From assembly GCA_017484165.1 (NCBI GenBank), contig JAFUTP010000017.1:1-49647 (forward strand): 49,647 bases of DNA, read 5' to 3'. The first letter of the stretch is position 1. Every line of letters starts with the position of its first letter. Under the pieces are notes generated by a model. The model was given only the letters and a program-made list of their open reading frames with translations, was not told the origin of the DNA and did not search any database. This document shows, in pieces, positions 1 to 7,352 of the stretch. Position numbers and translations under genes: made by a program. This stretch comes from Cardiobacteriaceae bacterium (lineage in GTDB: Bacteria > Pseudomonadota > Gammaproteobacteria > Cardiobacteriales > Cardiobacteriaceae).

Positions 1-308
1 CGGTAATTGCGTTGCGTAGTGCTTTGATAGCAAGAAATAAAGACGAAGCATTAACCTTGCTTGATATTTTAAGTCTTGATTACAGAGTTGAAGAGGCAAT
101 CCGTAAAGCTCTCGAAAAAGACGATTTTACAGCTGCATTAAATGAACTTAATGAAGAACATAATGATGAGAGATGGGGAGAAGTTCGCAAACCATTCAAC
201 AGCAGAAATGAATGTGAGCAAGAAAGAAGACGATTAAATAGAGCTCGTCCAGATTTACCAACATTACATTGTGAGAAACTTGGTGTAGTGTGGGTATTAC
301 TGCCATGA
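1..308 (+). CDS. Hypothetical protein, 3' end only (possible toxin C-terminal region)
   Basis: The reading frame is open to the left edge of the window (codons from base 3) and stops at TGA 306-308, so this is the 3' part of a longer gene. About 101 residues are visible: an amphipathic helical part containing LEKDDFTAAL, then a basic, Arg-rich tail ending in GVVWVLLP. The helical part resembles in style the region just before the toxin domain of the broken gene at 942-1745 (VRRKDKTKALQLL). The stop overlaps the next start as ATGA, so the two genes are translationally coupled. That is the arrangement expected of a polymorphic-toxin C-terminus followed by its immunity gene, but I recognise no toxin family; the role is inferred from context only. 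Confidence 0.55.
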   Translation, partial: VIALRSALIARNKDEALTLLDILSLDYRVEEAIRKALEKDDFTAALNELNEEHNDERWGEVRKPFNSRNECEQERRRLNRARPDLPTLHCEKLGVVWVLLP

Positions 309-811
309 AAAAAGAAGCTTTTGAAGAATCTAAATTGAAATATAAAAAACTCGCACAAGAGTATGCAATTAGAGCGCGTGAAATGATGGACAGTGGAAAA
401 TTCAAGGAGCTGATTTTGGGAGTTGATCCTGATGATCCTTGGTCGGAAAAGTCGGTAAAGGCAGCCGAAGAAGGGTTTTTATCCGAGTATTACGCTAATC
501 CTGATGCTGATTACACACATTACATACTCTTTGTCGGAGAGGGATTTGTGCGTAAATATAAGGCAGCTTGGGGAACTTTTGTGGATGCTTTTGGAGCGCG
601 TGCAACTCCTGGTTCGGAAAAACTGATAGGTATTTACTATCCTCATTTAGAGAATAGCCCTTTTACGCCTCTGACTTATTTACTTAAACATACAGTGGAA
701 TGCGATAAATATGAACACGCCGTATGGTGGAGCACAATTCTTATCGGAGAAGCGGAATTTCTAGCGTGGAGAGAAAGATTTGTTGCAAAAAAGAAAAAAA
801 TAAAAAAGTAG
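305..811 (+). CDS. Hypothetical acidic/aromatic protein, putative immunity protein
   Basis: 168 residues from ATG 305, which overlaps the upstream TGA (ATGA). The GTG at 290 is in frame but adds only five residues, and the coupled ATG is preferred. There is no signal peptide or membrane segment. The middle is rich in Tyr, Trp and acidic residues (DPDDPW, EEGFLSEYY) and the C-terminus is a Lys-rich tail (VAKKKKIKK). I do not recognise the family. A small soluble protein coupled to a secreted-toxin-like 3' end fits an immunity protein, but this is inference from position. A good intrinsic terminator follows at 889-919. Confidence 0.6.
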   Translation: MKKEAFEESKLKYKKLAQEYAIRAREMMDSGKFKELILGVDPDDPWSEKSVKAAEEGFLSEYYANPDADYTHYILFVGEGFVRKYKAAWGTFVDAFGARATPGSEKLIGIYYPHLENSPFTPLTYLLKHTVECDKYEHAVWWSTILIGEAEFLAWRERFVAKKKKIKK

Positions 812-888
812 GCGGTTTTTTTCATAATTTAGTACTAATTTAATTGAGAAAAATTTGCATTTACACAAAAATCTGCATAAAATAAATA

Positions 889-919
889 ACGCCTAGCAAT
901 TTATGCTGGGCGTTTTTTA
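889..919 (+). terminator. Rho-independent terminator
   Basis: The 10-bp arms 889-898 and 904-913 (acgcctagca / tgctgggcgt) form one G-U wobble and leave a 5-nt loop, followed by a T-run. It separates the first cassette (ends 811) from the broken toxin gene (starts 942). Confidence 0.8.
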
Positions 920-941
920 TTAACAATCGAAAGGATTATTT

Positions 942-1745
942 ATGTTGTAAAAAATACTTATTAGCTTGCTGGTTTTTTTTTTTGTAAATAGCGTATTTGC
1001 TGATGCAAGAATTATCAGCAAAGAAGAGAGATGTAAGAGTGCAGAAAATAATCTTACTGTATTGAAAAATAAGCAAAATATTTACCGTCGTGATGAATTT
1101 GGTAATTTACGAAAATTAAGTTATTTTGAAATTCAGGAAGAAATTAAAAATAACGAGCAATTTATTCAAGAAGTCTGTTTAAGCCCGAAATTGCAAATTA
1201 CAACCCGCGCCAAAGATTCGGTGCAAAAAACGGTTGAACAAGCAATTTTGGATTTAGATTAGAATGCGTTAGAGCTGTATTTTCAAGAAGGTTTATCAAC
1301 TTTTGATAAAAAGACCGAAGAACTGATTTTAGAAGCGGTTAGACGGAAGGATAAAACCAAAGCTCTGCAATTGTTGAAGGGAGAAAACAGTAATTCTTAT
1401 ACAAATGTTGGTAATAGTTATAAACAAGAGTTAATATATGAAGATGCTCCGTATCATTCAGCATACGGAAGCGGAAATAAATCACCGAAACCAACTAACG
1501 GTCAAGAGGTGCTAAATAATTCTGTACCAGTGAAAAATACCTCTAAACAGAGGGTAGGAGTTGATAAAACTACAGGAGAATATGTGGTATTTAATCATCA
1601 TCAAGGGAATAGATATCACGGTTATCAGCGAATATGGAAGAATAATAAAAAAACAGGAGAAAATCTTGAACCTTTATCGCAAGATATGAAAAATGCTTTG
1701 TATAAAGCAGGGATAACAGATCGTAAAGGTAATATATTGAAATGA
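942..1745 (+). pseudogene. Secreted polymorphic toxin with Ntox17-like C-terminal domain, two nonsense codons
   Basis: One frame runs from ATG 942 to TGA 1743-1745 (268 codons) but is interrupted by TAA at 948-950 and TAG at 1260-1262. Reading through gives a textbook signal peptide: Met-Leu-(stop)-Lys, a run of Ile/Leu/Val/Phe, then SVFA|DA. An RBS-like aaagga lies about 8 nt before ATG 942. A charged domain follows (EERCKSAENNL ... FIQEVC), then a helical linker and a C-terminal domain with GVDKTTGEYVVFN, GNRYHGYQR and MKNALYKAGITDRKGNI. That pattern matches my memory of polymorphic toxin type 17 (Ntox17, predicted RNase). The stops are single-base changes from Lys (AAA) and Gln (CAG). An 11-T tract (973-983) sits in the signal peptide. 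The TTG at 1371 is not a convincing start for a separate gene, so the toxin is probably inactive. Confidence 0.8.
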
Positions 1746-1776
1746 CTATAAATATAATGTATTTGGAATAGATAAA

Positions 1777-2373
1777 ATGCTTTATGTAAGCCTTGATGAA
1801 TATACCAAAGAAGAAAGTGTAAAGATTATTTCTTCTGGCAATAAATCAGAGATAATTGATGTTATTGCGGCGAATAGTCTATATTCTGATGATTTAGAGT
1901 TTATTGAAGAATTGATAGGAAGATATATCAATTCAGACGATGAGGATTTAGTAAGAATTTCTATACAGGCATTAGCTGATTTAGTGCGTAGGTTTAAGAA
2001 ATTTGACTTAAAAAAATGGTTAAAAATCTTGGATTTTATTAACCTAAAACATAACCCAGTAATTATAGGAGCAATTGATGATTTAATGTCTGAATATGAC
2101 AATATATATAGACAAAAAATAACTAACAGTGAATTTCTTAAGTGTCAAAAAGGGAATAAAACATTCTATATTTTTGAAAATAAATATAAAAGTTTAGATA
2201 GGATTTTGACTGATTACGGTGTATATTCGAAAAATAAAAGGAATAAAATGAAGTTTGAATTGATACAAAGTTACGATTTAGAAGAAGTGTTTTCTTTTTC
2301 AAAGAAAGAATTCGGAATAAAGAAAGAGGATTGGATAAAAAATGAAAAAAGTGAAGAAAATTCCGCAAATTGA
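1777..2373 (+). CDS. Putative immunity protein, HEAT-like helical repeats
   Basis: 198 residues starting 31 nt after the toxin stop. The sequence is acidic and predicted all-helical in its first half, with HEAT-like repeating segments (DLEFIEELIGRYI, DLVRISIQALADLVRRF, HNPVIIGAIDDLMSEY), a style common in immunity proteins of contact-dependent and polymorphic toxin systems. The second half is Lys/Phe/Tyr-rich without a recognised motif. Its position directly after the Ntox17-like domain supports immunity function; no family was recognised. The 3' end overlaps the start of the next gene by 32 nt in another frame, and the last residues (KNEKSEENSAN) may not be the ancestral C-terminus. It may persist as an orphan immunity gene after loss of the toxin. 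Confidence 0.6.
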   Translation: MLYVSLDEYTKEESVKIISSGNKSEIIDVIAANSLYSDDLEFIEELIGRYINSDDEDLVRISIQALADLVRRFKKFDLKKWLKILDFINLKHNPVIIGAIDDLMSEYDNIYRQKITNSEFLKCQKGNKTFYIFENKYKSLDRILTDYGVYSKNKRNKMKFELIQSYDLEEVFSFSKKEFGIKKEDWIKNEKSEENSAN

Positions 2374-3667
2374 CGGTGAATTAGGTTGGTATTTAACCGC
2401 AGCTAATCGCGAGCAAAAAATCGGTAAAAGATTAAAAGGCAAGCAAACTGCGGATTTTGCCGTAGTTGGTGCGGGATTTGCAGGAATTGCGGTTGCAAGC
2501 CGCTTAAAAGAACTTTTTCCTGAAAAATCAATTGCGTTAGTGGAAGCCTTGGATATCGGGCAGGGGACTTCGGGGCGCAATGCGGGATTTGTAATCGATT
2601 TGCCACACAATGTCGATAAAACGGAAAATTCCGCCGCGGAAGATGCACAAATTTATGCGCTTAACTGTTTTGCTATTCAAAAGCTTAGTCAGCAGGTTGA
2701 AAAATTACATATAGATTGTAATTGGCATAAGGCGGGAAAATATATGGCAGCCCGTGAAAGCCATAATATTGCGGGGCTTGATGAATTTGAAGCGATGTTG
2801 AAAAAACGCAATTTCGCCTACGAAAGAATAAAAGGCGATGCTCTTGCAGGAAAATTAGGGACTAATTATTACCAAGAAGCTATATTTACACCCGATAATA
2901 TTTTGATGAATCCAGCCGCTCTTGTGCGCGGTTTAGTCGCTGCTTTGGAAAATGACGGTGTTACGGTGTATAGCAATTCACCTGTAATTGCATTCAATTA
3001 CGGCGCGGAAAATATGTTGCAAACCGTTGGCGGCGAACTTCGCGCCAAAACTTTGATTACTACGATGAGTTCTTTTACCGAAGAAAACGGTTTGGTGAAG
3101 AGCAAAATTGCCCCTCTTTTTACTTATGGCTCTCTCACTGGCGTGCTGCCTGATGCTTTGTGGCAGGAGTATTTTGCCGATATTGAGCCTTGGGGCTTGA
3201 CTAGCGCGCATCCAGCTGGCACGACCGTGCGGGTTACGCCTGACCGCCGTGTGTTTATTCGTAATATTTTGGAATACAACCGCCAGCAAAAATCTACGGC
3301 TGCGATGCGGCAATATTGTTGGCGGCATCATCGTGCGGCGTTTTTGGCGCGTTTTCCGTTTTTGGCAGAAATTGATTTTGAATACACTTGGGGGGGGATT
3401 TTGGCGGTTACTCGCAATCGGCAAGGTGTGTTTAGCAAATTACGGGACAATGTTTATGCGCTGTGTGCTTGTAACGGTGTCGGTGTTGCCAAAGGAACTT
3501 ACAGCGGTTATTACTTGGCAGAAAAAATTGCTGGTATAAATTCAAAGGAATTGGAATTCATCGAAAAAACCAATAATCCGAACTTTATGCCGCCAGAACC
3601 ATTCCGTGGAATTGGTGCAAGAGGGCAAATTTATATCAATCAGAGGGCAGCTGGTTTGGATATTTAG
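2342..3667 (+). CDS. FAD-dependent oxidoreductase, DAO family
   Basis: 441 residues. An N-terminal GWYLTA segment is followed by the dinucleotide-binding glycine motif (VVGAGFAG, residues 41-48), an acidic strand end (VEALDIGQG), and the GTSGRNAGF motif typical of D-amino-acid-oxidase/glycine-oxidase-like flavoproteins. The C-terminal half has the FAD-contact segment YTWGGILAVTRNRQGVF and a GNGVG-like turn (CNGVGVAKGTYSG). It is probably cytosolic and oxidises an amine or amino acid; the substrate cannot be told. The start overlaps the upstream gene by 32 nt, so translational coupling or a recent junction is likely. A run of eight G (3390-3397) encodes Trp-Gly-Gly inside the conserved motif. 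Confidence 0.85.
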   Translation: MKKVKKIPQIDGELGWYLTAANREQKIGKRLKGKQTADFAVVGAGFAGIAVASRLKELFPEKSIALVEALDIGQGTSGRNAGFVIDLPHNVDKTENSAAEDAQIYALNCFAIQKLSQQVEKLHIDCNWHKAGKYMAARESHNIAGLDEFEAMLKKRNFAYERIKGDALAGKLGTNYYQEAIFTPDNILMNPAALVRGLVAALENDGVTVYSNSPVIAFNYGAENMLQTVGGELRAKTLITTMSSFTEENGLVKSKIAPLFTYGSLTGVLPDALWQEYFADIEPWGLTSAHPAGTTVRVTPDRRVFIRNILEYNRQQKSTAAMRQYCWRHHRAAFLARFPFLAEIDFEYTWGGILAVTRNRQGVFSKLRDNVYALCACNGVGVAKGTYSGYYLAEKIAGINSKELEFIEKTNNPNFMPPEPFRGIGARGQIYINQRAAGLDI

Positions 3668-3694
3668 GACTGATAAAAACCGTTTTTATAACAA

Positions 3695-3809
3695 AGGTAT
3701 GTCTACAAATTCGTCATTTTGAGCCGTAGGCGAAAAATCTCTATCGGCAGTTCCTTCGCTGCGCTCAAGATGACGATGGTAAAAAATATCCTCAATTTAG
3801 ATACGCTCC
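3695..3809 (+). repeat. MITE-like element, copy R1
   Basis: Forward copy: gtctacaaattcgtcatttt near the left end and tttagatacgctcc at the right end form degenerate terminal inverted repeats around the core (GAGCCGTAGGCGAAAAATCT ... CGCTGCGCTCAAGATGACG). It fills the space between the convergent FAD oxidoreductase and lysE genes and abuts the lysE stop codon at 3810. I saw no clear target duplication. Confidence 0.85.
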
Positions 3810-4427
3810 TTAACTTAAAAAATGTGCCATTGCTTCATAAATTAAAACAATTCCGAAGATAAAAAAGATAATTCCCGTGCAATTGTCGATTTTTTTACTA
3901 TTATTGCTATAAAAATTTCGCACTCTTTGCCGTGAAAATAATAATGAAATTAAGCAAAAATAAAGAAAGGTAGAAAAAATAAAAAACAACCAGAGCAGGA
4001 ATAAATATTTTTCAGGAAATTTCAAAATTACACTGGAAACAATACTGGCAAAATATATTCCTGCTTTGGCATTACACAGGTTGATGATAAGTCCTGATTT
4101 TATTTCTTTGAAAGCGGATAATTCGCAGTCTTTTTTTATTTCTGAAATTCGAATATTTTCTTTTATTTTTACTAAATCTACACCGATTTGAGCGAGATAT
4201 ATCCCGCCTGCAAGCATAATTAGATATTGCAAAAGATGGTCGGCAAAATTGAGAATTTTCATTCCAAAAAGAGAAATTCCTGCCCAGAACATAATCCCTA
4301 TTGCTATTCCTATGGAGGCATAAATTCCCGCTTTAATTGACTTATTTACCGCTTGGCGAGAAACATAGAAAAAGTCTGGTCCAGGTGATGAAAGTCCCGC
4401 TAAATGAATGAGAATTACCGATAACAC
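3810..4427 (-). CDS. LysE/RhtB-family exporter
   Basis: 205 residues from a GTG start. The N-terminal signature SSPGPDFFYVSRQAV corresponds to the family's conserved TPGP(D/N) segment at the end of helix 1. Hydrophobic segments follow at about residues 33-56, 63-82, 112-133, 140-163 and 182-202, consistent with a five- or six-helix inner-membrane exporter of amino acids or homoserine-type metabolites. No ATG gives a better N-terminus, so the exact start is uncertain; an upstream non-canonical start remains possible because the frame is open back through the repeat edge. The gene is flanked on both sides by MITE-like copies. Confidence 0.85.
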   Translation of the reverse strand: MLSVILIHLAGLSSPGPDFFYVSRQAVNKSIKAGIYASIGIAIGIMFWAGISLFGMKILNFADHLLQYLIMLAGGIYLAQIGVDLVKIKENIRISEIKKDCELSAFKEIKSGLIINLCNAKAGIYFASIVSSVILKFPEKYLFLLWLFFIFSTFLYFCLISLLFSRQRVRNFYSNNSKKIDNCTGIIFFIFGIVLIYEAMAHFLS

Positions 4428-4458
4428 TGTTGTGCCTAAAAATTTATATCTTATATTA

Positions 4459-4575
4459 GGGCGTGTCTAAAAATTCGTCATTTTGAGCCGTAGGCGAAAA
4501 ATCTCTATCAGTAGATCCTTCACTGCGTTCAGGATGACGAGGGTAAAAAATAGAACCAAGCCTAAAATTATACTC
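4459..4575 (+). repeat. MITE-like element, copy R2
   Basis: Forward copy. The left end gggcgtgtctaaa is well preserved; the right end (cctaaaattatactc) is degenerate. It lies between the lysE start (4427) and the end of the HisN-like gene (4588). Confidence 0.8.
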
Positions 4576-4587
4576 TTATATAAAAAA

Positions 4588-5370
4588 TCATAAATTCAAA
4601 ACTTCTAATGCCTGTTGATGGAGAGTTTTATTCGCAGCGGCAATAATTTCTCCACTGCTATGCATATTTAATTCCCCTCCCTGCCAATCAGAAATCACCC
4701 CTCCTGCCTGTTTGACGATTAAAACCAGCGGCATAAAATCGTAGAATTTCATATCCGCTTCAACTACCAAATCAATCCAACCTGCCGCAAGCATTCCGTA
4801 AGAATAGCCGTCTCCCGTATATCTTTGCATCGCCGCTTTGTTTTTTAATTTTTGCTGCTTAATTTTTTGCGCCTCGTTGAACATATCCGAATCGGGCGAA
4901 GTGCTGTAAATAAAAGCCTGATTTAATTTTTGGGTATCACGACTGCGAATAATTTGTCCGTTTAACTTGCTAGGAGTTGATAAAGTCGCGGTAAAACGGT
5001 TATTTACGGCAGGGGCATCAATAACTGAAATTAACGGTTTATTTTGATATAAAAGAGCAATAAGAGTGCAAAAAATTGGAAAGCCTGATATAAAACTTTT
5101 GGTGCCATCGATGGGATCAATAATCCATTCGAATTCCGAACCTGATTTTGCGGCAAATTCCTCACCGCAAATTGCATGAGAGGGGTATTTTTTTTCAATT
5201 TCAGAGCGCAGCAATTCTTCGATTTTACGGTCGGCGATGCTTACTGGTGTGCAGTCTGATTTTAGTTCTAGCCCGATTTCCTGCACATTTGCACGAAAAT
5301 ATTTCATACTAATTTCACGCGCACGGTTAGCTAAATATTCGGCAAAGTTGAGATATTCTTCTTCGTTCAT
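4588..5370 (-). CDS. hisN: Inositol-monophosphatase-family phosphatase, histidinol-phosphatase (HisN) type
   Basis: 260 residues from ATG 5370, chosen because ggaa lies 7 nt upstream and the product starts MNEEEYLNFAEYLANRAR; a TTG four codons earlier is less likely. Metal and phosphate motifs of the family are present: GEE (CGEEFAAK), DPIDGTKSF and a later Asp (FYDFMPLVLIVKQAGG). The last motif, GDGYSYGMLAAGWIDLVVE and the closing AAANKTLHQQALEVL fit the HisN subgroup (histidinol-phosphate to histidinol in histidine biosynthesis) better than true inositol monophosphatase. No other his gene is nearby, so substrate assignment rests on motif style. It is cytosolic and Mg-dependent by family. 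Confidence 0.78.
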   Translation of the reverse strand: MNEEEYLNFAEYLANRAREISMKYFRANVQEIGLELKSDCTPVSIADRKIEELLRSEIEKKYPSHAICGEEFAAKSGSEFEWIIDPIDGTKSFISGFPIFCTLIALLYQNKPLISVIDAPAVNNRFTATLSTPSKLNGQIIRSRDTQKLNQAFIYSTSPDSDMFNEAQKIKQQKLKNKAAMQRYTGDGYSYGMLAAGWIDLVVEADMKFYDFMPLVLIVKQAGGVISDWQGGELNMHSSGEIIAAANKTLHQQALEVLNL

Positions 5371-5438
5371 TTTGTATTCCAAAAATATATAAACAGTGTT
5401 GAAAAATAATTAAGAGAGTGAGAAAAAAAACACGGTAA

Positions 5439-6596
5439 TTATTTATTCATCAATTCGGCAATTGCTTTCGCCGCAGTTTCAGAGGCATTTTCTGGCATAT
5501 TGTCCCTAATTTCGGCAAAAGAGTGGAGTTGTTTGCTAATTATTTCATCGTCTTGTAACAAGGCGAGGCAATCTTTGGCTAATAGTTCGGGAGTGCAGTC
5601 TTCTTGAATTCTTTCAGGAACAATTTCGCGCCCAGCGAGCAAATTCGGCAGGGAATATTTGTTGATTTTTAATAACCTTCTGGCAATAAATGCAGTCAAA
5701 GAATGGACTTTATAAGCCACGGTCATCGGGCGAGAAAGTAGGGCAGTTTCAAGTGAAATGGTTCCACTTGCTAGCATTACCGCATCACTTGCTGATATAA
5801 GCTCGGAGCTATTTTCCAAGCTGATTTCGATATTGTTCAAGTCTATGCAAGAATTTTCGCAAATATTTTTTATAAGTTCTTGATATTTTGCATCAGCAGT
5901 GGAAATAATTACTCTTAAATTTGGAATTTGCACTTTTAATAAATTAACGGTTGCAAGAAATATCGGTAAAAGTCTTGTAATTTCTGATTTACGGCTTCCT
6001 GGAAATAGCCCAAGAACGGGAAGATTTTCTGCATTATCATTGAATTTATTAGTAAAAAACGATAATTTTTCTCTTGCTTCTTTTTTGCTAATTTCCTGCA
6101 AGCGTTCTCGCATCGGATGTCCAGTGCATACCGCTGCTATTTCGTGTTCTTTATAAATAGAGGTTTCAAATGGGAATAAACAAAGCATTAAATCAACCGC
6201 TTGTTTGATTTTTTTTATTCTTTTTTCTTTCCAAGCCCAAATAGAAGGGGAGACAAAATGCACGGTTTTTACCGCTTTTTGCCGTAAAAAGATTTCCATC
6301 GGTAAATTAAAGTCTGGTGCATCAATTCCGATGAATAAATCAGGTTTATTTGCAGTCCAAAAATCTTCTAATCTTTTTTTAAGTCCTAAAATTTCTGGTA
6401 GTTTGCCGATTACTTCGGCAAATCCCATTACGGAAAGTGTTTCGATATTGCCGATAATTTCCACCTCTTGCGCTTTAATTTCTTCACCTCCGACGCAAGT
6501 AAAACGAGCTGTTGGGTATATTTTTTTTAGCTCTACGATTAAACTAGCTCCGAGAATATCACCTGATTTTTCACCTGCTAAAATTGCGATATGCAT
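5439..6596 (-). CDS. lpxB: Lipid-A-disaccharide synthase LpxB
   Basis: 385 residues, normal length for LpxB, a GT19 glycosyltransferase joining UDP-2,3-diacylglucosamine to lipid X in lipid A synthesis at the inner-membrane surface. Family segments are visible: AGEKSGDILGASLIVELK at the N-terminus, VGGEEI, NIETLSVMGFAEVI, the GIDAPDFNLP motif, VHFVSPSIWAWKEKRIKKI, GLFPGSRKSEI, and LASGTISLETALL near the UDP site. A strong RBS (aaggagataaaaaATG) precedes the start. It is not in the usual fabZ-lpxA-lpxB series; lpxD lies 37 kb away in this window, so the lipid A genes are dispersed. Confidence 0.96.
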   Translation of the reverse strand: MHIAILAGEKSGDILGASLIVELKKIYPTARFTCVGGEEIKAQEVEIIGNIETLSVMGFAEVIGKLPEILGLKKRLEDFWTANKPDLFIGIDAPDFNLPMEIFLRQKAVKTVHFVSPSIWAWKEKRIKKIKQAVDLMLCLFPFETSIYKEHEIAAVCTGHPMRERLQEISKKEAREKLSFFTNKFNDNAENLPVLGLFPGSRKSEITRLLPIFLATVNLLKVQIPNLRVIISTADAKYQELIKNICENSCIDLNNIEISLENSSELISASDAVMLASGTISLETALLSRPMTVAYKVHSLTAFIARRLLKINKYSLPNLLAGREIVPERIQEDCTPELLAKDCLALLQDDEIISKQLHSFAEIRDNMPENASETAAKAIAELMNK

Positions 6597-6630
6597 TTTT
6601 TATCTCCTTAAAAATAAACCCTGAAAAATA

Positions 6631-7329
6631 TTACTGTTGTTCGTCAAAATTTATACCCTTAAATGTTTTTATAGGGTTTCCTCGTTCAATTTCCTGATGG
6701 TGTTGATGTTTTTCTTTATTGCTGTTATTTGAATATTGGGAATTTATTTCTTCTAATTTAGCATTAAGTAATGATAGAGCAATTTTTTTATTTTGATGCT
6801 GACTTCGCTCACTTTCTACCTTTACCGATAAATTAGTTGGAATATGAACAATGCGTATTGCGGAATTTGTTTTATTGATATGCTGACCACCAGCACCGCT
6901 GGAACGCATTGTGCTAATTTGAATATCTTTTTCAGAAAATATTGTTTTTTCAGGAATTTCGAGCATTTTTATACCGATAAACCAATTTTTTCTTTTATGA
7001 TTTTTGCGAAAAGGGCTGGTACAAATCCATTGCAGCGTGCCACACCAATTTTTTATAAATAATTTTTCAGAAATTTCATCCGCTGCTTCAATGCTCATTG
7101 TGATGGATTTCGGTAAATTATCAGTTTTTTTCAAGGGATTATTGAGAGCTTGTTGCAATATGTTATTTGCCGCTAAATTTTCCGCCTCTTCCATCTCATT
7201 TTGCATTGTTAGAACCGTGTAATTGATGTTTGAAATATCAGCTTCTTGGCATATTTTTTCGAATGTTTTTAGCACGGCTAAACGGCATTCTACTGGTCCT
7301 TTTGCAGCGGAAATTTGGATTATCAGCAT
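6631..7329 (-). CDS. prfH: Release factor H (PrfH)
   Basis: 232 residues. The peptidyl-tRNA hydrolysis motif is intact ([12 protein letters not shown]), with [14 protein letters not shown] after it as in class I release factors. It lacks the long codon-recognition domains of RF1/RF2 and instead has the PrfH N-terminal half with RKNWFIGI and the tail [19 protein letters not shown]. The gene follows an rtcB gene with a 23-nt gap on the same strand. In the literature as I recall it, PrfH releases nascent chains from ribosomes nicked in the 16S rRNA decoding centre and its RtcB partner religates the RNA. The Asn/Lys/His-rich stretch before the tail looks lineage-specific. Confidence 0.93.
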   Translation of the reverse strand: MLIIQISAAKGPVECRLAVLKTFEKICQEADISNINYTVLTMQNEMEEAENLAANNILQQALNNPLKKTDNLPKSITMSIEAADEISEKLFIKNWCGTLQWICTSPFRKNHKRKNWFIGIKMLEIPEKTIFSEKDIQISTMRSSGAGGQHINKTNSAIRIVHIPTNLSVKVESERSQHQNKKIALSLLNAKLEEINSQYSNNSNKEKHQHHQEIERGNPIKTFKGINFDEQQ

Positions 7330-7352
7330 ATCATTTTCCCGTTATTTAGCCG

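Noticed and set aside
1371-1745. Separate gene starting at TTG 1371 encoding the Ntox17-like part
   Set aside because: The frame is the same as the upstream fragment, no RBS precedes 1371, and the protein would start in the middle of a helix; one gene with nonsense codons explains everything.
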